DNA of 64,000 nt from Arthrobacter alpinus (GTDB lineage: Bacteria > Actinomycetota > Actinomycetes > Actinomycetales > Micrococcaceae): positions 1,116,001 through 1,180,000 of the forward strand of contig NZ_FNTV01000001.1 of assembly GCF_900105965.1 (NCBI RefSeq), given 5' to 3'. The notes below the pieces were generated by a model, which saw only the letters and a list, made by a program, of their open reading frames with translations, was not told the DNA's origin and ran no database searches. Below are positions 54,192-63,228 of the stretch, piece after piece. How positions within the stretch are numbered: the stretch's first letter is position 1; the number at the start of each line of letters is the position of its first letter. The translations under genes were made by a program, and so were the position numbers.

Positions 54192-54435
54192 GACGATTCT
54201 CCGAATTGTTGCGAACGGTCTTTTGGGGGTGGGTGATGACCCAACCCATACGTTATGTGCGGTCACCAAGACCTCCCAGTCAGGCGCAACAGAGCTTCGC
54301 GTGCGGTCATGGAAAGCAACTTGGCGACACCGCGTGTCATCGCAATTGATTCGACGGAGACTGCACTGCTGCAATGGCAAGCACTACTTACCGGGTGCAA
54401 CACCACCCGGCTTGACCACGTCACAGGAAGGCGCC

Positions 54436-55521
54436 ATGAGCGCAATTGTCTCGTTGCACCACGTATCAAAGGAGTTCCCGGCGCAGGGCCGCTCAGGCCC
54501 AGCGGCCGTACGTGCCGTCGATGACGTAAGTCTCGACGTCGAACAGGGATCGGTGGTCGGCATCGTCGGCTATTCAGGGGCCGGCAAGTCCACCCTGGTC
54601 CGGCTCATCAACGGCCTGGAACGTGCCACTGCAGGAACGGTGCTGATCAAGGGCCAAGACATTACTGCCCTGTCCGAACGGGAACTACGCACCGTTCGAG
54701 CTGGGATCGGCATGATCTTCCAACAGTTCAACCTGCTCAAGTCCCGCACCGTCTACGGCAATGTTTCCTACCCTTTGAAAGTGGCGGGCTGGAAGAAGGC
54801 CGACATCAAGGCAAGGGTCCAGGAATTGCTCGAATTTGTCGGTATCGCCGACAAGAGTGGGCGCTATCCGCGCCGGCTTTCCGGGGGACAACAGCAGCGC
54901 GTGGGCATTGCCCGGGCGTTGGCGAACAACCCGGATATCCTGCTGGCAGATGAGGCCACCAGTGCCCTCGATCCCGAAACCACGAGGGAAGTTCTGCAGC
55001 TGCTGCGCCGCGTCAACAAGGAGCTGGGGACCACCGTCATTGTGATCACCCATGAAATGCATGTGGTCCGGGAGATTTGCGATGTTGTGGTCATGATGGA
55101 AAACGGACGTGTGGTGGAGTCTGGCGAGACCTACTCCGTGTTCGTCAACCCGCGGGCCGAATCAACCCGCAGGTTTGTTTCGACGGCAGTCCACGGCAGC
55201 CCTGGCCGCGAGACCCTGGACAGGTTGGCATCCGCACACCCGGGCAGGCTGGTATCCGTGGGAATCTCGGAGCACGCCTCGACGCCCAGAGTTGCCGAGA
55301 TTTTCACTCGCCATGGGCTGGTTGCCGCCGTCGTTTTTGGTGGAGTGACGGAGATTCAAAACAGAATCCTGGGCAGCCTCACCTACGAACTCATTGGCAG
55401 CGAAACGGCCGTTAACGCGGCCTTGGCGGAACTCTCAGACCTTACAGCAGTTGAAGAACAGCCCACCTTGGCTCCGGACAGGCGGTCATCGGAGTTGGCA
55501 TCCCTAGGAGGGAAATCATGA
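54436..55521 (+). CDS. metN: MetN-type ABC transporter ATPase
   Basis: A 361-residue ATPase. Walker A is GYSGAGKST (about 45-53), the Q-loop region FQQFNLLKSRTVYGNVSYPL is of the MetN type, the signature is LSGGQQQR and Walker B is ILLADEATSALDP. The C-terminal NIL domain (about 265-340) includes GRLVSVGISEHASTPRVAEIFTRHGLVAAVVFGGVTE, which in MetN senses the intracellular substrate. ATG 54436 follows AGGAAGG. It overlaps metI by 4 bp (ATGA). Confidence 0.93.
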   Translation: MSAIVSLHHVSKEFPAQGRSGPAAVRAVDDVSLDVEQGSVVGIVGYSGAGKSTLVRLINGLERATAGTVLIKGQDITALSERELRTVRAGIGMIFQQFNLLKSRTVYGNVSYPLKVAGWKKADIKARVQELLEFVGIADKSGRYPRRLSGGQQQRVGIARALANNPDILLADEATSALDPETTREVLQLLRRVNKELGTTVIVITHEMHVVREICDVVVMMENGRVVESGETYSVFVNPRAESTRRFVSTAVHGSPGRETLDRLASAHPGRLVSVGISEHASTPRVAEIFTRHGLVAAVVFGGVTEIQNRILGSLTYELIGSETAVNAALAELSDLTAVEEQPTLAPDRRSSELASLGGKS

Positions 55522-56177
55522 CCGATTGGGAAACCCTGCTCCCGGTATTAGGGGAATCGTTTCGTCAGACAGTCTTCATGGTGTTCGTTACCGTGCTTCT
55601 GAGCGGCGCCGCAGGACTCATCCTCGGGGTGACGCTCTACGCCACCCGGCCCGGAAACCTCTTCGCCAACAAGGCCATTTTTTCGGTGCTGAACTTCATC
55701 GTGAACATCATCCGGCCCATTCCATTCATCATCTTCATCACCGCGATCGCCCCTCTCACCCTGGTGGTCATGGGGACAACCATCGGAACCACAGCGGCAA
55801 TCCTGCCCATGGCGCTCATGGCTGGCGTTGTGATCGCCCGCGTCGTGGAACAAAACCTCGTGGCCTCAGACCCTGGCGTAGTTGAAGCAGCCCGCGCCAT
55901 GGGGGATGGCAGGCTGCACATTCTTGCCGCCGTCGTAGTTCCCGAGGCCATGGCCCCCTTGATCCTTGGATACACGTTCATGATGATCGGCATCGTGGAC
56001 ATGTCTGCCATGGCCGGCTACATCGGAGGCGGCGGGCTGGGAAACTTCGCCATCATGTATGGCTACCAGCAGTTCAACTGGGAAGTCACGCTGGTCACGG
56101 TGGTCATCATCATCGTCATGGTCCAGGCACTCCAGCTGACCGGAAACTGGTTGGCGCAGCGCATCCTGCGGCGTTGA
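55518..56177 (+). CDS. metI: MetI-type ABC transporter permease
   Basis: A 219-residue permease with five hydrophobic segments. The binding-protein-dependent permease signature appears in VVEAARAMGDGRLHILAAVVVPEAMAPLILGYTFMMIGIVDMSAMAGYIGGGGLGNFAIMYGYQQFNWEV, which holds the EAA loop. The start overlaps metN by 4 bp. Together with metN and metQ it forms an importer of methionine-type or other sulfur compounds. Confidence 0.93.
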   Translation: MTDWETLLPVLGESFRQTVFMVFVTVLLSGAAGLILGVTLYATRPGNLFANKAIFSVLNFIVNIIRPIPFIIFITAIAPLTLVVMGTTIGTTAAILPMALMAGVVIARVVEQNLVASDPGVVEAARAMGDGRLHILAAVVVPEAMAPLILGYTFMMIGIVDMSAMAGYIGGGGLGNFAIMYGYQQFNWEVTLVTVVIIIVMVQALQLTGNWLAQRILRR

Positions 56178-56258
56178 TGCCCGGCTCACGATTGTGTCCG
56201 GTTTTTCCTGCTTGATCCAAGCACATTGACCACTATTTCAAATTAGAAGGAGGCCACA

Positions 56259-57449
56259 GTGCCAATTGAATTCCTGGGAATGGCCGCCGGCAACGACGCC
56301 ACCGAGACGACGCCGGCCACCACCACAGCATTTGACCCCGCTTATGCAGCTCACATTGCCACGATCCATGAAGACAACAACTGGGATCACGTCTTGTTTG
56401 CCTACAACTCGGCCACGCAGGATCCGGCCGTCCACGCAGCGTGGGTGGCTGCAAAGACGGAGAAGATCCAGCTCCGTCTGGCCCATCGACCCAACGTTTC
56501 CCACCCAACTTTTGCCGCCAAGTCGTTCCTGACGTTGGACCACATCGCCCAGGGCAGGGTCACGGTCCATTTCATCACGGGTGGGAGCCAGGCTGACCAA
56601 GCCAAGGAAGGAGACTTCCTGTCAAAGGACGAGCGATACCGGCGGACCCAGGAGTACATGCAGATTGTCCGCCGCGTGTGGGAAGGCGGCGAGCCCTTTG
56701 ACTGGGACGGAGAGTTCTATCAGTTCACGAACTTTGCCAGCGATCTGCAGCCATTCGACGCAAAACGTCCTGGCGTCTCCTTTGGCGGTTCTTCCGATGC
56801 CGCCTGGTCAGTCGGGGCGGCCGAGGCTGACATCTACGCACTGTTTGGTGAGCCGCTGGCTGATGCCGCACAGCAACAGCTCCAGATTCTTGCGCGGGCG
56901 GCTGAGCTTGGCCGGACTGATCCGCTGCGCTGGCAGATCGCCTTCAGGCCCATCGTGGCGGCCACCGATGAACTTGCCTGGGAAAAGGCACACTCCATCC
57001 TCGGGGTCCTGCAATCACGCCGGGCAAAGGGCGAGGTCATTGACAAGGTCCGGCACTACACGGACAAGCCGGAAGCGGCCGGCACCCAGCGTCTCTTGGC
57101 GGCAGCAGAGCGTGCCGACCACCATGACCGGGCACTGTGGACCGCCATCGCCAAAGCTGGAAGAGGCGGCGGGGGAAGTGCGACTGCCCTGGTGGGAAGC
57201 TACGAGACCGTGGCACAGGCACTTCTGGACTACTACGAGATGGGTTTTGAGATTTTTGGCCTGCGAGGATACGACTTTGTCCCGGACGCTGTCGAGTTCG
57301 GCACCCACGTGATCCCGGCACTCAAGGCTGAAGTGGCCCGCCGAGAGGCCGGTGTGACCCCCGCCGAGCTGCGGGAACGCCAAGCCAAGGCGCGCGAGCG
57401 GGCGCTGGCACGCCAACCGGGGGAGAATTCATCCAGCACCGCGGTGTAA
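56259..57449 (+). CDS. LLM-class flavin-dependent monooxygenase (SsuD-like)
   Basis: A 396-residue member of the alkanesulfonate monooxygenase-like group. It starts at GTG 56259 after AAGGAGG, reading MPIEFLGMAAGND. Landmarks are FDPAYAAHIATIHEDNNWDHVLFAYNSATQDP, IQLRLAHRPNVSHPTFAAKSFLTLDHIAQGRVTVHFITGGSQADQAKEGDFLSKDERYRRTQEYMQIVRRVW and the last helical domain with EMGFEIFGLRGYDFVPDAVEF. It would use FMNH2 and O2 to cleave a sulfonate or similar. Located 81 bp past metI, it is likely co-transcribed with metNI. Confidence 0.9.
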   Translation: MPIEFLGMAAGNDATETTPATTTAFDPAYAAHIATIHEDNNWDHVLFAYNSATQDPAVHAAWVAAKTEKIQLRLAHRPNVSHPTFAAKSFLTLDHIAQGRVTVHFITGGSQADQAKEGDFLSKDERYRRTQEYMQIVRRVWEGGEPFDWDGEFYQFTNFASDLQPFDAKRPGVSFGGSSDAAWSVGAAEADIYALFGEPLADAAQQQLQILARAAELGRTDPLRWQIAFRPIVAATDELAWEKAHSILGVLQSRRAKGEVIDKVRHYTDKPEAAGTQRLLAAAERADHHDRALWTAIAKAGRGGGGSATALVGSYETVAQALLDYYEMGFEIFGLRGYDFVPDAVEFGTHVIPALKAEVARREAGVTPAELRERQAKARERALARQPGENSSSTAV

Positions 57450-58341
57450 TTCGCGTCGCCGTCCTGCCTGCCAGCGAATGGGCAAGCGGCGATACGAAGC
57501 CCCGTCCCGGCTAAGGGGTTTCAACGCAATAAGAATCGCGGCAGTTTCCACGCCCAGTTTGTCGTGCACCTGCGGCATGTGCTGAGTCGCCGCAAGATCA
57601 ATTCCGGTTGTCATCCGCGGCGTTTAGTTCGTGACCCTGCTCCGGGAGGAGTGTTGCTGCTGCGTCGACGGTGCCGGTGGCGTTGTCGGGCGTGAATGCT
57701 GACGGGTTGGATTTGAACCAGTCGCTGGCCAGATCGTACTGGTGGTTATCTCGGCGTAGCTGGCGCCGACGTGGCTGGCGAGGCTGTTGCCGATGCCTTG
57801 CAGGACGGGCGCGGCGCCACCGATGAGCTTGATGTCGCCACGATTGCCACGAGCCGCCCCGCTTGGCGCGTTCATGGAGTAGGACCAGAATTGGGTCTCC
57901 GGTGAGTTCGCTGGCGTAGCCGGCGAGCATCTCTATGGCGAATTCGCAGTCCTTCCGGGGCGAGTAGGTCAGTGAAGGTGGCTGCTTAGTCGCGCCGTTC
58001 CGGGTCATGGTCACTATCGCGGGGGATAGGCGTAGTGGCGGAGAAGGAGAGTCCTAGCGTTCCTAGGTCTGCCATGGTCTTGCGGAGTTCGGCACGGTCA
58101 TGGCCCGCTCGGGATCAATGAGGGACTTCCGTGAGACGCCGGCTGCATCAGCCAACGCCTGTTTCAACCAGGCTCGACTCAGTCACTGGTGGCGGATCAA
58201 GGCCCCGGCCGCAGCCGGTCTGTCGATGTTGCTCTCAAATGTCATGGCGTCATCTCTTCCGCAATCCATTGAGTCGCCGTATGGTGGCTTTCGCATCCAT
58301 GGCGCAGGAAACGGAGGAGGGTTTGGGCGTTAACGTCGTTC
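57450..58341. other. Region with a decayed ORF
   Basis: About 890 bp. On the minus strand 57598-58014 a protein-like run (SPRKDCEFAIEMLAGYASELTGDPILVLLHE) breaks off, and other parts such as GGAAPVLQGIGNSLASHVGASYAEI lie in a second frame. This looks like a frameshifted gene of unknown type. Confidence 0.45.
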
Positions 58342-58437
58342 GTTGACACTGCCAACACTTTTCTTGTCGGACTGGCCCGGACTGCGTCGTATTGGGCCGT
58401 ACTGCAGCGTTGGTTCGCTGCTTCCCTTTGAGGTGTA
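58342..58437. repeat. Dispersed hairpin repeat, truncated copy
   Basis: Carries the middle part of the repeat (AACACTTTTCTTGTCGGAC, GCGTCGTATTGGGCC, GCTGCTTCCCTTTG) but not the GGTTCGAATCCC end. It is followed within 30 bp by the IS3 remnant, so the IS may have replaced its right end. Confidence 0.6.
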
Positions 58438-58466
58438 CTACTGATGTTGGATAGTTGCTGAAAGGA

Positions 58467-59145
58467 TTCTGTCCAAGTCTTCTCGGCCAACTTATTCCGA
58501 TCAGTTCAAAGCTGATGCTGTCGCACTAGTTGATTCCTCGGGCCGCCCAGCAGCTCTCGTGGCAGCTGAGCTCGGTATCTCCCTGACTGCACTCAAGCGC
58601 TGGGTGAAGCTCGCCCACGAAATGCCAGGAAGCGCCGTTGTGAAGCCTGAGCAGCCGGTGGACGCTGCGAAATACAAGGCCCTGGAAGCCCACTTGAAAG
58701 GGGTTAAAAGGGAGAATGAGTTTCTGAAAAAAGTGTCGGCATTCTTAGCCAAAGAACAACGGTAGATACCAGCCACAGTCTTGTTCAACAGGAGGAGAAC
58801 GCCGGAGATCAAGTGGCTTGGATGTGCCGACAACTACAAGTTGCACCTTCCTCGCAATACCGCTGGAAAGGAGTTCGAGCGACACCAACGAGTATCCGCC
58901 GTCGGGAGCTGACGGATCAGGTGCGGACCATCCACCAATTGTCGGACGGGATCTTCGGGAACCGCATGGTCGTGCCCAACCATCAAAACGAGTCCGACCA
59001 CCACTGCAGCTCCACCAACCGCCAAGAAGCCAGGCGCGCAACCATGCGCTGCATCGGGGTCTTCTACAACCGTTGGAGGTCCCACACCCACAACCGAGGG
59101 CTACCGCCAACACCAGCAGCTACCCGCCGGTGCCTAACCCGTAAA
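58467..59145 (+). pseudogene. IS3-family element remnant (OrfA plus deleted OrfB)
   Basis: OrfA is nearly intact: SRPTYSDQFKADAVALVDSSGRPAALVAAELGISLTALKRWVKLAHEM to KRENEFLKKVSAFLAKEQR, ending at 58765. OrfB begins about 58813 (MCRQLQVAPSSQYRWK, LTDQVRTIHQLSDGIFGN) and then jumps to the C-terminal part (NRQEARRATMRCIGVFYNRWRSHTHNRGLPPTPA). The DDE core is deleted. The outer ends were not determined. Confidence 0.75.
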
Positions 59146-59291
59146 ACAAGACGAACTGTCCGCATGCTTGACACACCTCAAGCTATGTTCTCAGTCACAA
59201 TGCGCCCTGTTAGGTGCGTTTGGTCGCATAGGCTGACGCTGTTGCCTCGAGGAAGAGGCAGCCGGAAATCAATCAAAGAAAGCAATGGCGC

Positions 59292-59465
59292 ATGAACTTT
59301 GAATCCAATTCTCTGACCCTGAAGATCTGGGACCGCTCCACGATCGACCACACCTTGGAAATGGCGATTACCCACGTTTCCACTAAGTCCAACGCTCCGA
59401 GAGACCTAGTGAAGGTTACGCGAAGCGGGCCCAATCAGTTCACCGTAAGCGTGACCGAAGCATAA
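59292..59465 (+). CDS. Small hypothetical protein (57 aa)
   Basis: A complete frame from ATG 59292 to TAA 59465. It reads MNFESNSLTLKIWDRSTIDHTLEMAIT, then HVSTKSNAPRDLVKVTRSGPNQFTVSVTEA, a mixed alpha/beta pattern with no hydrophobic core or signal. The ribosome binding site is weak (AAAGAAAG). Codon pattern and composition look coding. No family is recognised. It follows the IS3 remnant. Confidence 0.45.
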   Translation: MNFESNSLTLKIWDRSTIDHTLEMAITHVSTKSNAPRDLVKVTRSGPNQFTVSVTEA

Positions 59466-60143
59466 TCGGCGACTGTTCGACCGGTCTCATTTGGATCCTG
59501 GCGTTCAGCTGGTTCAAAGCGAACCGTCTCGGAATCCATGTCACCGTCTTGTCGGCGACGACGTGGGTGTGCAGTCGTCATCATCGTTCGTCGTTGAGGG
59601 GAACACCTAGCCGGGAACCGTGGTGGTCGGATTGTTCCGGCCCGGAACACCTTTCCTTCCGGACTGAGTCGTTCTGGGCCGGAGATCTTCAGGGTGTCGG
59701 GACTTCTCTTTGTTTCCGGAGGCTAGAGTTTGGTTCGAATCCCATCTTGGGCACGGAAAAAAAGTTACATCTCGGTCTTCGGATCGGGGTGTTTCTTTTT
59801 TGCCTGATGGGCCCGGCCAGTAATCCAGGTGCAAGGTCTAGGGTCCCAACGGAGCACGCCGCGGGCATGGAACGGCCCGGTACCCGTCGCCTCGGGGCGT
59901 TCCAAGATTCCTGGTAGCCGCCACAAGGGGCGAATAGCTCCCTAGGCGGAAACGCTCAACCATTCCAGTAACCAAGTCCTGAGATTGCACAGCACCTTGA
60001 GCATGGTAAATCGCCTAGTCGCAGGGGGTTTTCGTGTATAAGTGTTCCCGCGATGTGTCGGCATTTTCGCAGCACCGCGCTAGATTTGTCCTAGTCCAAC
60101 CCAGCTCACTTTGCTCGCGCTGGTGACGTGGCAACGGGCACTC
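59466..60143. other. Non-coding stretch with repeat copy 2
   Basis: About 680 bp with no supported gene. The repeat with the T-arm-like end occupies 59633-59754. The remainder up to the hydrolase stop shows no gene. Confidence 0.5.
59633..59754. repeat. Dispersed hairpin repeat ending in a T-arm-like motif, copy 2
   Basis: TGTTCC-GGCCC-GGAACA hairpin, CTTCCGGAC, GTCGTTCTGGGCC, CTTTGTTTCC and then GGTTCGAATCCCATCTTGGGCAC. The loop differs from copy 1 but the stem TGTTCC/GGAACA is identical. Confidence 0.7.
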
Positions 60144-60938
60144 CTACAAGAGGAGCTTCTCGATCAGCAAACGGCTGGTCTCATATGCGGCCGTACCGGG
60201 AGTGATAATTGCAAGATGATCCCCTGATGTCTCGTGTAGCTCGGCAGGGTCCCCGGCGGACACTGCGGCTGCAACGTAAGCCTGAGAGATCCCGAAAGGG
60301 ACGCTCTCGTCTTCACTGCTGTGGACAGCATGGATGGGTACACCGACAGGCAAGTGGGCTATGGGGTCGGCTACGGTGTAGTGAGCCGCCTGCTCGGCAG
60401 GTGTTGACCCCATCAAGTTTTCAACGGCACCAGCGCTGAGGTTTAGTCTCCATGCAGCAGTGAAGTCCAGGAGCCCTGCTTGACTAACGACGCCTATGAG
60501 GGATGCTTTCGGGTTCGCCCCTGGAGCACCGTCCGGGAGGGTGCCCCGACCGGCAGCCCAGACTGCCAGGTGTCCGCCAGCGGAATGCCCGAGGGCCGCT
60601 ATCTTGAGTTGGTTAAGACCATACTGATGGGCAATTCCTATCAGCGCGTCGATTCCTGATGCGACGTCCTCAAACGTCGCCGGCCACCCGCCTGCGCCTT
60701 CAGCCCCATCGGAGCCGGCACGCCGGTATTCCAAGTTCCACACGGCGAACCCACGGGCCATGAGGTCGAGGGCCACAGGGATGCCAAGCTCTGCGGTGTA
60801 TCCCTCTCGCCAGTAACCTCCATGGATGACGACCACAATGCTAGGAACGCCACGATCTGTAGGCAGTCCTGGGAGAAACAGCTCACCCCACTGATCACTA
60901 TGGGGCCCGTAGGCGATAACTTTTCGTAGCGCTCCCAC
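60144..60938 (-). CDS. kynB: Kynurenine formamidase-like alpha/beta hydrolase
   Basis: A 264-residue hydrolase with the arylformamidase motif HGGYW (about 39-43), nucleophile GHSAGGHL (Ser119), Asp in HSSEDESVPF and His in TSGDHLAI. It starts with GTG at 60938. N-formylkynurenine to kynurenine is the likely reaction. The gene lies opposite the genes for tryptophan dioxygenase and kynureninase, so the divergent pair forms the tryptophan-to-anthranilate pathway. The structural class is the alpha/beta-hydrolase form and not the cyclase-type KynB, so the symbol is functional only. Confidence 0.82.
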   Translation of the reverse strand: MGALRKVIAYGPHSDQWGELFLPGLPTDRGVPSIVVVIHGGYWREGYTAELGIPVALDLMARGFAVWNLEYRRAGSDGAEGAGGWPATFEDVASGIDALIGIAHQYGLNQLKIAALGHSAGGHLAVWAAGRGTLPDGAPGANPKASLIGVVSQAGLLDFTAAWRLNLSAGAVENLMGSTPAEQAAHYTVADPIAHLPVGVPIHAVHSSEDESVPFGISQAYVAAAVSAGDPAELHETSGDHLAIITPGTAAYETSRLLIEKLLL

Positions 60939-61039
60939 GATGAGACCCGTCTGGTGAGATTTTTGATAGTACCGGCTGAACTCGCGGCAAAAGTGGCGTC
61001 AGCAGAATCCTATCGGCACCGCACCGGAAATTCAATACC

Positions 61040-61067
61040 TTGACGATCGTCGCATGGGTGATATTGT
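61040..61067 (+). promoter_or_regulatory. kynA promoter, leaderless, with overlapping palindrome
   Basis: TTGACG (61040-61045) and TATTGT (61062-61067) are 16 bp apart. ATG 61074 follows seven bases after the -10 box, so the transcript would start at or near the start codon. No ribosome binding site is present. The perfect palindrome GACGATCGTC (61042-61051) overlaps the -35 box and could be a repressor site. Confidence 0.6.
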
Positions 61068-61073
61068 TTGTAA

Positions 61074-61943
61074 ATGACAACCCCCAAAAGTACGCCGCGC
61101 ACTGCTGTTAGGGACATAGAAGAATCAGTTCGGACTGACTTCAAAGACACCATGTCCTACGGTTGTTATTTGGGCCTCGACAGCCTACTCACTTCCCAAC
61201 ATCCGTTGAGCAAGCCGGAACACCATGATGAGCTATTGTTCATCATTCAGCACCAGACGAGCGAGCTGTGGTTGAAGCTCGTCTTGCACGAGCTTCTGGA
61301 GTCGCGCCGACTCATGGACCAATCCGATCTTGGCAAGGCATTGAAGTGTCTGGCCCGGGTCAAAGCGATTCAACGAACGATGACAGAACAGTGGTCGGTC
61401 CTGGGGACACTCACACCACGCGAGTATGCTCAGTTCCGGGGCGCCTTGGGGAGCTCGTCGGGATTTCAGTCGTACCAATACCGAGCGGTCGAGTTCATTC
61501 TCGGCAATAAGAACGCCAACATGCTCAAAGTCTTTGAGAGCGAGCCCGAAGCCCACAAACTGCTCTCTGGGCTGTTGGAGGAACCGACAATCTACGACGT
61601 TTTCCTGAGAGCCTTGGCCCGGGAAGGGTACGACATAAGTGCGGACATTCTTCATCGCGATGTCCGTTTACCCTGGGTCTTCCAGAAGTCCCTTGTTCCT
61701 GTTTTCAAAAAGATCTACGAATCGGATGAGACGCCCTGGGGATACTACGAGGCGTGCGAGGATCTGGTCGATCTTGAAGACAACTTCCAGGCTTGGCGCT
61801 TTCGCCATCTGCGGACGGTTCAACGGACCATCGGGTTTAAGGCGGGGACCGGCGGATCATCGGGCGTCGACTTCCTCCGACGTGCCTTGGACCTAACTTT
61901 TTTCCCAGAGCTGTACGCAGTTCGGACTGAAATCGGCAACTGA
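61074..61943 (+). CDS. kynA: Tryptophan 2,3-dioxygenase
   Basis: A 289-residue heme dioxygenase. Conserved parts are MSYGCYLGLDSLLTSQHPLS, DELLFIIQHQTSELWLKLVLHEL (His60, the distal His), SGFQSYQYRAVEFILGN and FRHLRTVQRTIGFKAGTGGSSGVDFLRRAL (His about 245, the heme ligand). It converts L-tryptophan and O2 to N-formylkynurenine. The transcript seems leaderless. kynU follows after 40 bp, and the divergent formamidase completes the route. Confidence 0.95.
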   Translation: MTTPKSTPRTAVRDIEESVRTDFKDTMSYGCYLGLDSLLTSQHPLSKPEHHDELLFIIQHQTSELWLKLVLHELLESRRLMDQSDLGKALKCLARVKAIQRTMTEQWSVLGTLTPREYAQFRGALGSSSGFQSYQYRAVEFILGNKNANMLKVFESEPEAHKLLSGLLEEPTIYDVFLRALAREGYDISADILHRDVRLPWVFQKSLVPVFKKIYESDETPWGYYEACEDLVDLEDNFQAWRFRHLRTVQRTIGFKAGTGGSSGVDFLRRALDLTFFPELYAVRTEIGN

Positions 61944-61983
61944 GGCTGCCCGGAAACGACTTACGGCAAAGAAAGATGACACG

Positions 61984-63228
61984 ATGACTTCCACATCCGA
62001 TCACACCGCAACCGCTGCATCCCTATTGGACGAGTCTGACCCCCTGCGGAGATACCGAGATTATTTTCTGGACTCCACGGAAGACAGGATCGTGGCCTAC
62101 CTTGACGGAAACTCTCTGGGACGGCCCTTGGCTGCAACAAAGGGACGCATGGCCGACTTCATCGACAACGAGTGGGGAGCGCGGCTCATCCGTAGTTGGG
62201 ATGAGCGATGGATGGACGAGCCAACCCAGGTCGGCGATAAGTTGGCCGATGCGGTACTTGGCGCCGCACCTGGTCAGACCGTCGTCGGAGACTCCACCTC
62301 CGTCCTGCTCTACAAACTCATCCGAGCAGCCTTGGACGGATCCATGCCGTCTGGCAGGGACGAGATAGTCCTTGATCGGGACAACTTTCCGACGGATCGT
62401 TTCATCGTCGAAGGCATTGCGGCCGAACGCGGAGCAACGATCCGATGGATTGAGCCAGACGCTGCCAGCGGTGTCCGCCCGGAGGACCTGCTAGGCCTCC
62501 TCGGACCCCGCACGGCCGTGGTCGTGCTCAGCCATGTGGCTTACCGTTCAGGCTTCCTCGCCGATGCACCGACCATCACTAAACTCGTCCAGGGCGCAGG
62601 CGCGTTGATGCTGTGGGACGTTTGCCACTCGGTCGGTTCGGTCCCAATGCACCTCGACGACTGGGGCGTGGATATAGCAGTCGGTTGCACCTACAAATAC
62701 CTCAACGGGGGCCCTGGGGCGCCGGCGTTCGCCTACGTCAGGAGTGAGTTGCAAGATCGCCTCCAACAGCCGATCTGGGGCTGGATGGGCGCCAGCCAAC
62801 CCTTCGGCATGTCACCAAATTATGAACCCGCGGCAGGAATTCGCAGGTTCATAACCGGCACCCCTCCGGTGCTCGCGATGCAGCCCCTAAAGCATATGCT
62901 GGAACTCATTGCCGAAGCCGGCATGCTTGCAATCCGAGCGAAGTCTGTAGCACTGACCGCCCACGCCGTCACGCTGGCCGACCAGTGGCTGGCACCACTC
63001 GGGGCTGAAATGGTCAGTCCTCGTGACCCTGCCGAGAGAGGGTCCCACATCACAATCAATCATCCAAAGTTCGCCGAGGTCACCGCGCGGCTTTGGGATG
63101 TGGGCGTCATCCCCGACTTCCGCCCACCACACGGTCTTCGCATTGGGTTATCACCCCTCAGCACCAGTTTTTCCGAACTGGAAGCAGGAATGTCCGCCAT
63201 CCGCGATGTCCTCACCGAGGCCCTATAG
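61984..63228 (+). CDS. kynU: Kynureninase
   Basis: A 414-residue PLP enzyme. Landmarks are DPLRRYRDYFLD, AYLDGNSLGRPL, DSTSVLLYKLIRAALD, ALMLWDVCHSVGSVPMHLDDWGVDIAVGCTYKYLNGGPGAPAFAYV (Lys238 binds PLP), FGMSPNYEPAAGIRRFITGTPPVLAM and FRPPHGLRIGLSPL. It splits kynurenine to anthranilate and alanine. It overlaps the PaaX-type gene by one base (TAGTG), so that regulator is translated with it. Confidence 0.95.
   Translation: MTSTSDHTATAASLLDESDPLRRYRDYFLDSTEDRIVAYLDGNSLGRPLAATKGRMADFIDNEWGARLIRSWDERWMDEPTQVGDKLADAVLGAAPGQTVVGDSTSVLLYKLIRAALDGSMPSGRDEIVLDRDNFPTDRFIVEGIAAERGATIRWIEPDAASGVRPEDLLGLLGPRTAVVVLSHVAYRSGFLADAPTITKLVQGAGALMLWDVCHSVGSVPMHLDDWGVDIAVGCTYKYLNGGPGAPAFAYVRSELQDRLQQPIWGWMGASQPFGMSPNYEPAAGIRRFITGTPPVLAMQPLKHMLELIAEAGMLAIRAKSVALTAHAVTLADQWLAPLGAEMVSPRDPAERGSHITINHPKFAEVTARLWDVGVIPDFRPPHGLRIGLSPLSTSFSELEAGMSAIRDVLTEAL

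Noticed and set aside
54192..54435. Possible SAM riboswitch upstream of metQ or metN
   Set aside because: Small hairpins such as CCGGGTG/CACCCGG occur, but I could not find the conserved SAM-box core on either strand.
57598..58014. Intact hypothetical gene
   Set aside because: The protein-like parts lie in two frames, so it is at best a decayed gene.
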